A DNA stretch of 64,000 nt from the NCBI GenBank assembly GCA_020832085.1, contig JAFIFJ010000044.1, forward strand, positions 1-64,000, in the 5' to 3' direction. Positions 10,122 to 18,805 of this stretch are shown in pieces; the stretch's first letter is position 1; the number at the start of each line of letters is the position of its first letter. Both the position numbers and the translations under genes were made by a program. Below the pieces are notes generated by a model. It was given only the letters and a program-made list of their open reading frames with translations. It made no database searches and was not told the origin of the DNA. The DNA is from Gammaproteobacteria bacterium (lineage in GTDB: Bacteria; Pseudomonadota; Gammaproteobacteria; Pseudomonadales; Azotimanducaceae).

Positions 10122-10983
10122 CCCGCAGTGGCGGTTGCACCAGCCACGGGCGCTGCTCGCTGAGCGCCTGTTCGTCGCTGGTGCCTGGATCGCTGGAAGC
10201 ATGGGCTTCCTGTTGCCGGTGGCCATCATCGGCTACCTGCTGGTCAATGGCATCGGTGTGCTGAGCTGGGAGTTCATCAGCGCGCCTCCCCGCGGCTATC
10301 CGCTCGGCCTTCATGGCGGGATTTTGCCGGCCATCCAAGGTTCCCTGGCAGTGACCATGGTGGCCCTGGGGGTGGCATTTCCACTGGCCGTGGCCTCGGC
10401 GATCTACCTGGCGGAGTACGCCGAGCATCCCCGCTTCGTCGCGATCATGCAGTTTCTGGCGGAGTGTCTCGCGGCGGTCCCGGCTCTGCTGTTCGGGGTG
10501 CTCGGATACGGGCTTTTGGTGGTGCAGTTCGGGCTCGGGATCTCCGCGCTGGCCGGCGGCCTGACGCTGGCCATGATGATGTATCCGGTCATTCTGATCG
10601 GCTCCCATGCGGCACTGCAGTCCGTAGACCGGTCCCTGCGGGAGTCAGCCCTGGCCATGGGCGTTTCCCGCGCCTACGTGATCCGCCGTGCCCTTCTGCC
10701 GCGGGCCTGGCCAGGGATCATCGCCGCTACTGTTCTCGCCGGGAGTCACGCCGTGGGATCAGCGGTACCCGTGCTGTTCACGGCGGCGGTCGTGCAGACC
10801 CGCTCAGCTCCGAGCCTCGATTCGCCGGTCATGACCCTGCCGACGCATCTGTTCTATCTGGTGAGCGAAGCCGTCTCCTTCGAGCATGCCTACGGCACGG
10901 CTTTCGTGCTGCTTGTCTGTCTGCTGTTCGCCAACACCTGCGCCCTGGTGCTTCGGCGCCGACTGCGAATGAGAGGTGAGTGA
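10111..10983 (+). CDS. pstA: PstA-type permease
   Basis: A 290-residue permease partner of the preceding gene, with about six membrane segments. Its coupling loop ESALAMGVSRAYVIRRALLPRAWPG parallels that of the PstC-like protein. The segment ISAPPRGYPLGLHGGILPAIQGS is typical of PstA proteins. The ATG at 10111 lies within the end of the pstC-like gene, and its TGA overlaps the ATG of the ATPase gene (TGATG). The two permeases and the ATPase should form one heterodimeric importer. Confidence 0.87.
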   Translation: MASNPQWRLHQPRALLAERLFVAGAWIAGSMGFLLPVAIIGYLLVNGIGVLSWEFISAPPRGYPLGLHGGILPAIQGSLAVTMVALGVAFPLAVASAIYLAEYAEHPRFVAIMQFLAECLAAVPALLFGVLGYGLLVVQFGLGISALAGGLTLAMMMYPVILIGSHAALQSVDRSLRESALAMGVSRAYVIRRALLPRAWPGIIAATVLAGSHAVGSAVPVLFTAAVVQTRSAPSLDSPVMTLPTHLFYLVSEAVSFEHAYGTAFVLLVCLLFANTCALVLRRRLRMRGE

Positions 10984-11822
10984 TGACGACCCAATTCCGC
11001 TCAATGCCGGCGACTCAACTGAGGCCACCTCTGGTTCCGGCAGTCACCCGCGGTGATGCCAGTGCTGCTGCTGCGCTGCACACCATCGACCTTTGTTCGA
11101 GCTACGGTGACCGCGGAGTGCTCACCAATGTCAGCATCGAGTGTCCGGTGCAGCAGGTGACCGCCATCATGGGACCCTCCGGCTGCGGCAAATCGACCCT
11201 GGTCAAGGCCCTGAACCGGACTCTGGAGCTGACGCCCGGTGCACGGGTGACGGGTGGCGGCGTGTTCTTTCGGGACCAGGACCTCTACGCGCGTGAAGTG
11301 GACAACCGGGCGGTCCGCAAGGTCATCGGCATCATCCATCAGCGCCCGCAGCCCTTTCCCATGTCCATCGAAGAGAATGTGCTCTTCGGCGTCCGATTTC
11401 ATCAGCGGCTGACCCGACATCAACGCCATGACCTGGTTGAGGCCTGTCTGCAGCGAACCGGTCTGTGGACGGAGGTGAGAGATCGTTTGCATCAGCCCGC
11501 GCATCAGCTTTCAGGAGGACAGCAGCAACGACTGTGTCTGGCGCGGACGCTGGCCAATCAGCCTGAGGTGCTGCTGATGGACGAACCCTGTTCTTCCCTG
11601 GATCCGGCGTCCACGGAGCGCATCGAACAGCTCGTCGCTGAGCTCAAACGTGATTACACCATCGTCATCGTCACCCACAACGTCAGTCAGGCCAAGCGCG
11701 TTGCTGATCGCGTGGTGCTGATGATGGAAGGACAGGTCCTCGAACAGGGTGAAGCCGAGCAGGTCTTTGACTGTCCCAGAACGACGGCCGGAGCCGATTT
11801 CCTGGCTGGACGCATCGGCTGA
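10983..11822 (+). CDS. pstB: PstB-type ABC ATPase
   Basis: A 279-residue ATP-binding subunit. It has Walker A GPSGCGKST at about residues 64-72, the PstB-specific stretch HQRPQPFPMSIEENVLFG after the Q-loop, signature LSGGQQQR and Walker B VLLMDEPCSSLDP, and the switch histidine in VTHN. The first 30 residues are an extra non-conserved extension compared with typical PstB. GAGAGG at 10971-10976 favours the ATG at 10983 over an overlapping GTG at 10980. The hydrolase gene follows after 56 bases with its own ribosome site. Confidence 0.9.
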   Translation: MTTQFRSMPATQLRPPLVPAVTRGDASAAAALHTIDLCSSYGDRGVLTNVSIECPVQQVTAIMGPSGCGKSTLVKALNRTLELTPGARVTGGGVFFRDQDLYAREVDNRAVRKVIGIIHQRPQPFPMSIEENVLFGVRFHQRLTRHQRHDLVEACLQRTGLWTEVRDRLHQPAHQLSGGQQQRLCLARTLANQPEVLLMDEPCSSLDPASTERIEQLVAELKRDYTIVIVTHNVSQAKRVADRVVLMMEGQVLEQGEAEQVFDCPRTTAGADFLAGRIG

Positions 11823-11878
11823 ATTTCACGGGGCTTTGTGTCCCACGATCGATTTGAGAAGAAGGAAGGAAATCCGAC

Positions 11879-13048
11879 ATGCAAGAGTATCAGCGCGTCA
11901 TCATTGCCATGATCGATGGTCTTGGCAGCGATTATCTGGAGGCTTCCGACATGCCTCGCCTGAAGGCCATGGCGGGTGCCGGGCTTTCAACTTCGGTGCA
12001 GGCGGTCATGCCGACCGTGACCAACGCCAACAATGCTTCGATCTGTTGCGGGGCCTGGCCTGATGAGCACGGGATCACGGGCAACTCCTACTATGACGAG
12101 ACGCAGGATAAGCCTGAGTACATGGAGAGTGGATCGTCGATCCTGGTGCCAACGATGATTGAACGGGCAGCATCCCATGGGGTCAAGGCGGCGTTGCTGA
12201 CCAGCAAGAAGAAGACGATCAATCTGCTGGGAGCCGGCTGTGAGATTGCGCTTGCTGCCGAAGCCCCGCCGCAGGAGTACATAGATCGCTTCGGTCCGGC
12301 TCCAGACATCTACAGCCGGGAGATCAACTACTGGTTGTGGGAAGTGGCCATCGACCTGCTCGAGAACCGCCCCGACATCGGCTTTCTCTACGTTCATACC
12401 ACCGACTACCCGATGCACATGTGGCCGCCGGAGGCGTTGGAATCGCGCCAACACCAGGCTGAGCTCGATCGCCTGCTCGGTCGTGCCGTCGATGCAGCTC
12501 CCGATGCGGCGATGCTGCTGACCGCCGATCACGGCATGAACTTCAAGCGTCGCTGCTGGGATCTGGCGCGCGCCTGCCGGTTGCGCCAGCAGCCCCTTCG
12601 TTTCGCCTTGTCGGCCGAGCGCGACCGCTACATCAAGCATCACCGCACCTTCGGAGGCACAGCATGGATCTGGTTGCACGACCCTGCTGACGCGCCCTCT
12701 GTCAGCCGTTTGCTGCTGGATCTGGAGGGCATTGAGGCTGTGCTGACCCGAGATGAGGCGGCCGCGCGATTCCGCCTGCTGCCTGAGCGCATTGGAGATC
12801 TGGTGGTCCTGGGCGATCAGCACACCGTCTTCGGTGAACTCGATGGCGTCGAAATGGAGGTCTTGCCCGCCCATTACCGAACTCACGGTTCGATTCACGA
12901 ACTGGACGTGCCTTTGGTCGTGCACAACTTTCAAGGCGAACTGCCCGAAGTAGAGGCCTTCAAGGCCAATCTCGATCTCACTCGATTGTTGCTGGGCCCG
13001 TTGTGGCCAGTTGCTGGCGCCGCTGCCGATCGGATGTCCGTTGGCTGA
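11879..13048 (+). CDS. phnA: Phosphonoacetate hydrolase (alkaline-phosphatase superfamily)
   Basis: A 389-residue two-zinc hydrolase. Metal ligands expected for the superfamily are present: D13 (MIDGLGSDY), candidate nucleophile T48 (TVTNANN), D176 and H180 (TTDYPMHM), D217-H218 (TADHGMN) and H336 (RTHGS). The wording around T48 and the lysines K110/K112 (TSKKKT) closely resembles characterised phosphonoacetate hydrolases (EC 3.11.1.2), which cleave the C-P bond to acetate and phosphate. AAGGAAGGA precedes the ATG. No signal peptide is seen, so it acts in the cytoplasm on imported substrate. A related pyrophosphatase/phosphodiesterase activity cannot be excluded. Confidence 0.85.
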   Translation: MQEYQRVIIAMIDGLGSDYLEASDMPRLKAMAGAGLSTSVQAVMPTVTNANNASICCGAWPDEHGITGNSYYDETQDKPEYMESGSSILVPTMIERAASHGVKAALLTSKKKTINLLGAGCEIALAAEAPPQEYIDRFGPAPDIYSREINYWLWEVAIDLLENRPDIGFLYVHTTDYPMHMWPPEALESRQHQAELDRLLGRAVDAAPDAAMLLTADHGMNFKRRCWDLARACRLRQQPLRFALSAERDRYIKHHRTFGGTAWIWLHDPADAPSVSRLLLDLEGIEAVLTRDEAAARFRLLPERIGDLVVLGDQHTVFGELDGVEMEVLPAHYRTHGSIHELDVPLVVHNFQGELPEVEAFKANLDLTRLLLGPLWPVAGAAADRMSVG

Positions 13049-13053
13049 AGGTG

Positions 13054-13080
13054 CACCCGACGCCGCGCTGGCGTCGGGTG
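13054..13080 (+). terminator. Strong hairpin after the phosphonate operon
   Basis: CACCCGACGCC (13054-13064) and GGCGTCGGGTG (13070-13080) form a perfect 11-bp stem with a 5-base loop, starting five bases after the hydrolase stop. The following bases GTGTTGCGG are only weakly T-rich. It lies between convergent genes and marks the end of the operon. Confidence 0.7.
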
Positions 13081-13134
13081 GTGTTGCGGGGAGCCACCGG
13101 CAGCGGCGCTGCCTGGCGTCAGGATGGGCAGCCT

Positions 13135-13635
13135 TCAGCCGAAGGCGGAGGGGGTCATCAGGCGCGGGAAATCGTCCGCCACCATGCGCTTGGGCCAGAG
13201 GAACTGCAGGCGGCAGAAGCTCATCTTCCAGTGGCCGTCGACGCGGGTGAAATTCTCGTCGTAGATGCCGTACCAGACCACCGGATCCGAGCGCGGATCG
13301 GGCTCGTTGGAGATGTCGTGCAGGTAGGTGCGAGCGATGGCGGTATCGGCGCCGGTGAGTTCGATCCACATGTTGGTGGTGGCGTGGAAGCCGCCGTAGG
13401 GAATGGCGTCCTTGAACACCGCCTTCCAGCCGGCGTGGATCTCCGCCTTGCCCGTCCAGGTGCCATAGGGGCCGAACTCGCAAACGGCGTCCTCAGTGAG
13501 AATCTCGGCCAAGGCGTCGATGTCGCGGCTGTCCATCAAGTGCGAGTACATCTGCTTCACTTTGCGGATCTTCTCGATGTCCAGCAACTTGCGCAGATCG
13601 GCCATTTCCTCGGCCGTGAAGGCATCAGTCGTCAT
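13135..13635 (-). CDS. SnoaL/NTF2-like protein
   Basis: A 166-residue protein with the cone-shaped NTF2/SnoaL fold signature: an N-terminal helix pair (LDIEKIRKVKQMYSHLMDSRDIDALAEILTED), then WTGKAEI and the strand pattern ending in WKMSFCRLQ. Many such proteins are polyketide cyclases, steroid isomerase-like enzymes or dehydratases, but the specific reaction cannot be read here. AAGGGG precedes the ATG at 13635 on the coding strand; an in-frame start at 13686 is less likely. It stands alone, converging with the phosphonate operon. Confidence 0.75.
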   Translation of the reverse strand: MTTDAFTAEEMADLRKLLDIEKIRKVKQMYSHLMDSRDIDALAEILTEDAVCEFGPYGTWTGKAEIHAGWKAVFKDAIPYGGFHATTNMWIELTGADTAIARTYLHDISNEPDPRSDPVVWYGIYDENFTRVDGHWKMSFCRLQFLWPKRMVADDFPRLMTPSAFG

Positions 13636-13701
13636 GGGTGTTTCCCCTTTCCCAGTCATGCGTGAAGGTCGAGGGGAGATTAGCACGTCCGCTGACGGGC
13701 G

Positions 13702-15048
<1,347 letters not shown>

Positions 15049-15261
15049 CAGGACTTCGCCCGGCGCTGGTGGAACACGTCGTTTCCCTTGATTCTGACAG
15101 GAGGGTCTCGGGGCCCGACCGGGCAGTATGGCGGGAGGCGAAAACAGTTGCGAGGGGCCCTGCGGGCCGGGCCAGTTCGACATGCCCCCGGCCATTCATG
15201 CGATCATTCGCGCCGGTTGGCAGACACAGACTTCATCGCATTCAAGAGGGAGACCACAAAC

Positions 15262-16389
15262 ATGGCGGAAGCAAAGAAACTCACAGGCGCCGGCCTGCGC
15301 GGGCAGGTGGCAGGGGAGACTGCGCTGTGCACGGTGGGCAAGACCGGCACCGGCCTCACCTATCGCGGTTACGACATCACGGATCTCGCCGAAAACACCA
15401 CCTTCGAAGAGGTGGCCTATCTCATCCTCAAGGGCGAGTTGCCCAAGCAGGCCGAACTCGATGCCTATCGGGCCAAGCTCAAGGGGCTGCGGGGCCTGCC
15501 GGAGGCACTCAAGGAGACCCTGGAGCGCATTCCCAAGGACGCCCACCCCATGGACGTCATGCGCACGGGCTGCTCCATGCTCGGCAACCTGGAGCAGGAG
15601 GGCGATTTCTCCAATCAGAGCGACGTGTCCGACCGGCTGCTGGCCGTGCTGCCGTCCATCATCGTCTACTGGTACAAGTTCAGCCACGAGGGCGTGCGCA
15701 TCGACGTCGAGACCGACGATGACAGCGTCGGTGCCCACTTCCTGAACATGCTCCACGGCAAGGTGCCGAGCAAGCTGCATGCGGACGTCATGAACGTCTC
15801 TCTGATCCTCTACGCGGAGCACGAGTTCAACGCCTCCACGTTCACCGCCCGGGTCTGTGCCTCGACCCTGTCGGACATGCATTCCTGCGTCACGGGAGCC
15901 ATTGGTTCCCTGCGCGGCCCGCTGCACGGTGGCGCCAACGAGGCGGCCATGGACATGATCGAGAAGTTCTCCTCGGCAGACGACGCCGTCGCGGGCATCA
16001 AGGGCATGCTGCAGCGCAAGGACAAGATCATGGGCTTCGGCCACGCGATCTATTCCACCTCGGATCCGCGCAAGGCCATCATCAAGGAGTGGTCGAATAA
16101 ACTGGCTGACGAAGTGGGTGACAAGGTCCTCTACCCGGTGTCCTGCGCCGTGGAGAAGACCATGTGGGACGAGAAGAAGCTGTTCCCCAATGCCGACTTC
16201 TTCCATGCCTCGGCGTATCACTTCATGGGTATTCCTACCAAGCTGTTTACGCCGATTTTCGTCTGCTCCCGGGTGACCGGCTGGACGGCCCACGTCATGG
16301 AGCAGCGTGCCAACAATCGCATCATCCGCCCGAGTGCCGACTACACCGGACCCGAAGCGCGCAAAGTGGTGCCCATCGCCAAGCGCTGA
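15262..16389 (+). CDS. prpC: 2-methylcitrate synthase
   Basis: A 375-residue type I citrate-synthase-family protein. Active-site features are GPLHGGANEAAM, MGFGHAIYSTSDPRK and WTAHVMEQRANNRIIRPSADYTG, in the form seen in short (about 375) PrpC proteins rather than 430-residue GltA. It condenses propionyl-CoA with oxaloacetate. Identity is supported by prpD downstream. GAGGGAGA precedes the ATG. prpB, acnD and prpF, usual partners of the methylcitrate cycle, are absent here, and a repeat-filled gap of 392 bases separates it from prpD. Confidence 0.88.
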   Translation: MAEAKKLTGAGLRGQVAGETALCTVGKTGTGLTYRGYDITDLAENTTFEEVAYLILKGELPKQAELDAYRAKLKGLRGLPEALKETLERIPKDAHPMDVMRTGCSMLGNLEQEGDFSNQSDVSDRLLAVLPSIIVYWYKFSHEGVRIDVETDDDSVGAHFLNMLHGKVPSKLHADVMNVSLILYAEHEFNASTFTARVCASTLSDMHSCVTGAIGSLRGPLHGGANEAAMDMIEKFSSADDAVAGIKGMLQRKDKIMGFGHAIYSTSDPRKAIIKEWSNKLADEVGDKVLYPVSCAVEKTMWDEKKLFPNADFFHASAYHFMGIPTKLFTPIFVCSRVTGWTAHVMEQRANNRIIRPSADYTGPEARKVVPIAKR

Positions 16390-16439
16390 GCGGGTTTCGA
16401 GGCGGGGCGTGACATCGCCCTGTGGGAGTTCGCCATTAA

Positions 16440-16566
16440 CGTTCGTTCGCGCTGTCGCGGAAGAAACTTGCGATGCGCTGACTGTGGGCGCATTTCATCT
16501 GCAATGAAATGCGTCGCACGCAGTGCGCCGCGAAGCGGGGCGCGCCATGGATGGCGCGCAACAGAG
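16440..16566 (+). repeat. 127-bp dispersed intergenic repeat, copy B
   Basis: Inverted partner of 143-269, with two differences in 127 bases. GCATTTC at 16490-16496 and GAAATGC at 16506-16512 can form a stem, followed by the 34-base stretch 16506-16539 that recurs exactly at 43227-43260. It occupies the start of the prpC-prpD gap. Short reading frames in this gap, beginning [10 protein letters not shown], are repeat-derived and not genes. Confidence 0.85.
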
Positions 16567-16700
16567 CGCTATCGCCCGCAGGGCGATGCGCCGATTCGCA
16601 TGACACTCAGCGAAGCCAACGCCATTGCCCTGGATGGAGCGCTTCGCAATCGGCCCATTCGCTGCGCGAATTGGGCTCCCACAGGCGGCGCGTCCCACGT
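16567..16700 (+). repeat. Second module of the mosaic repeat between prpC and prpD
   Basis: Downstream of copy B the spacer continues with GCGCTATCGCCCGCAGGGCGAT and, near 16648-16690, a CAATCGGCCCATTCGCTGCG / GAATTGGGCTCCCACAGG arrangement. This parallels the ATCGGCCCAATCGCTG / GGGCCTTCCCAC module seen twice at 51383-51568. The remaining 16701-16781 shows only the ribosome site of prpD. Confidence 0.5.
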
Positions 16701-16781
16701 TGCTGTCGCTTGTGCAGCAACGAAAGGGTCTTTGTTCCACAACAACGGACGTGTCCGCGAACAGGGGGAGGAGTAGCGAAG

Positions 16782-18227
16782 ATGGCCAGCAATGGCATGA
16801 GTAGCGAACGCCCTGATCCCGATCCGGAACTGCTCGCCATCGCCGATTACGTCGACGGCTTCGTCATCGAGTCCGACGAAGCCTTCGACACCGCCCGCCT
16901 GTGTCTGATGGACACCTTGGGCTGCGGTTTCTTGGCCCTGCGATTTCCCGAATGCACGAAACATCTCGGTCCCATCGTCACCGGGACCACCGTGCCCAAC
17001 GGCGCCCGCGTCCCGGGCACGCAGCTGGTCCTCGATCCGGTGAAGGCGGCCTTCGACATCGGGGCGATGATCCGCTGGCTGGATTTCAACGACACCTGGT
17101 TGGCCGCGGAGTGGGGGCACCCCTCTGACAATCTCGGCGGCATCCTGGCGGTAGCGGACTGGCTGAGCCGGGAGGCCGTGGCTGCCAATCGCGCACCGCT
17201 GCTGATGCGGGACGTGCTCACGGCCATGATCAAGGCCCACGAGATTCAGGGCTGCCTGGCGCTGGAGAACAGCTTCAATCGGGTGGGGCTCGACCATGTG
17301 CTGCTGGTGCGGGTGGCCACTGCGGCCGTGGTGGCCAAGCTGCTGGGCGCCGACCGCAATCAGATCGTCGACGCCCTGTCCCACGCCTGGATCGACGGCT
17401 CGGCCCTGCGCACCTACCGTCAGGCGCCCAACGCCGGGCCGCGCAAATCCTGGGCGGCCGGCGATGCCAGCAGCCGCGGGGTGCGCCTGGCGATGATGGT
17501 CATGAAGGGAGAGATGGGCTATCCGGGCGCGCTGTCGGCGAAGACCTGGGGTTTCTATGACGTCAGTTTCGGCGGTCGTTCGTTCGCGTTTCAGCGCGAC
17601 TACGGCAGCTACGTCATGGAGCAGATCCTGTTCAAGCTGTCCTTCCCCGCAGAGTTCCACGCCCAGACCGCCGTCGAGGCGGCAGTGACGCTGCATCCGG
17701 AGGTGGCTGGACGGCTGGATGACATCGAGCGCATCGAGCTCGCCACCCACGAATCAGCCATCCGGATCATCGCCAAGGAGGGGCGGCTCGACAATCCCGC
17801 CGATCGCGATCATTGCCTGCAGTACATGGTGGCCATCGGCCTGCTCAAGGGCGGCCTTCAGGCCGAGGACTACGAAGACGACGTCGCTGCGGATCCGCGG
17901 GTGGATGCGCTGCGCGAAAAGATGCAGGTGATCGAGGATGTGCGTTACTCGCGGGAGTACCACGAGCCGGACAAGCGTTCCATTGCCAATGCCCTGCAGG
18001 TGTTCTTCAACGACGGTACCCAGACCGACAAGGTCGCCGTGGAGTATCCCATCGGCCATCGCCGCCGGCGCGAGGAAGGCATTCCGGTGCTGGAGCGGAA
18101 GTTCAAGCACGCCCTCGGCACGCGCTTTCCGGCCGGACGGGTCCGGCGGATCATCGCTTTGTGCCAGGATCAGTCCCGGTTCGAGGCCACAGCCGTGAAC
18201 GAATTCATGGATCTGCTGGTGATCTGA
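16782..18227 (+). CDS. prpD: 2-methylcitrate dehydratase
   Basis: A 481-residue MmgE/PrpD-family enzyme, close to the 483 residues of E. coli PrpD. It converts 2-methylcitrate to cis-2-methylaconitate in propionate catabolism. Recognisable stretches are [37 protein letters not shown] and [14 protein letters not shown]. The ATG at 16782 is preceded by GGGGGAGGAG; longer in-frame extensions run through the repeat and are not credible. It is on the same strand as prpC but far enough away (392 bases) to need checking for a separate promoter. Confidence 0.92.
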   Translation: MASNGMSSERPDPDPELLAIADYVDGFVIESDEAFDTARLCLMDTLGCGFLALRFPECTKHLGPIVTGTTVPNGARVPGTQLVLDPVKAAFDIGAMIRWLDFNDTWLAAEWGHPSDNLGGILAVADWLSREAVAANRAPLLMRDVLTAMIKAHEIQGCLALENSFNRVGLDHVLLVRVATAAVVAKLLGADRNQIVDALSHAWIDGSALRTYRQAPNAGPRKSWAAGDASSRGVRLAMMVMKGEMGYPGALSAKTWGFYDVSFGGRSFAFQRDYGSYVMEQILFKLSFPAEFHAQTAVEAAVTLHPEVAGRLDDIERIELATHESAIRIIAKEGRLDNPADRDHCLQYMVAIGLLKGGLQAEDYEDDVAADPRVDALREKMQVIEDVRYSREYHEPDKRSIANALQVFFNDGTQTDKVAVEYPIGHRRRREEGIPVLERKFKHALGTRFPAGRVRRIIALCQDQSRFEATAVNEFMDLLVI

Positions 18228-18309
18228 TCAGCATCGGGAAATCAGCAGCGAATCCAGTCAAGGAAGCCATCCACATGCCCACCCACTCACGCTCTGGGAG
18301 TTCTGCCAC

Positions 18310-18801
18310 ATGACTGCTGCCAGTCTGCCTGACCTCTGCGATGCCTTTGCTGACATCGTCACCGTACTCGAGCCCATGTTCTCCGATTTCGGCGGGCTGG
18401 AGTTCTTCGGCGGCCCCGTGGTCACCGTCAAATGCTTCGAGGACAACTCCCTGGTGGCCGAGCAGGTGGCGCTGCCGGGCAAGGGCCGCGTGCTGGTGGT
18501 GGACGGCGGCGGCTCCATGCGCTGCGCGCTGCTGGGGGACAATCTGGCGCAGAAAGCCGCCGACAACGACTGGGCCGGGATCCTGATTTATGGCTGCGTG
18601 CGCGATGTGGAGATCCTGGCCGACATTCCTGTGGGCGTGCAGGCCCTGGCCGCCCATCCCCGCAGGAGCGTGAAGAAGGGCATCGGCGAACTGAATGTGC
18701 CGGTGACCTTTGCCGGCGTGACCATCCGACCCGGTGATCACCTCTATGCAGATGCCAACGGCGTGATCTGCTCGCCTGAGGCCCTGGCCCTGGAGACCTG
18801 A
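18310..18801 (+). CDS. rraA: RraA-family protein
   Basis: A 163-residue RraA-like protein with [26 protein letters not shown], the family signature. RraA inhibits RNase E in E. coli, and the same fold includes 4-hydroxy-4-methyl-2-oxoglutarate/oxaloacetate aldolases using GDxxA and RD residues. Length and N-terminus ([22 protein letters not shown]) fit the RraA side. A GGGAG lies about a dozen bases before the ATG. It follows prpD by 82 bases and is followed directly by the patatin gene (gap of four bases). Confidence 0.88.
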   Translation: MTAASLPDLCDAFADIVTVLEPMFSDFGGLEFFGGPVVTVKCFEDNSLVAEQVALPGKGRVLVVDGGGSMRCALLGDNLAQKAADNDWAGILIYGCVRDVEILADIPVGVQALAAHPRRSVKKGIGELNVPVTFAGVTIRPGDHLYADANGVICSPEALALET

Positions 18802-18805
18802 TGGC

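Noticed and set aside
16307-16776. Short frames starting [10 protein letters not shown] in the prpC-prpD gap and near 43110-43350
   Set aside because: They are translations of the dispersed repeat, which explains why similar peptides appear at two loci.
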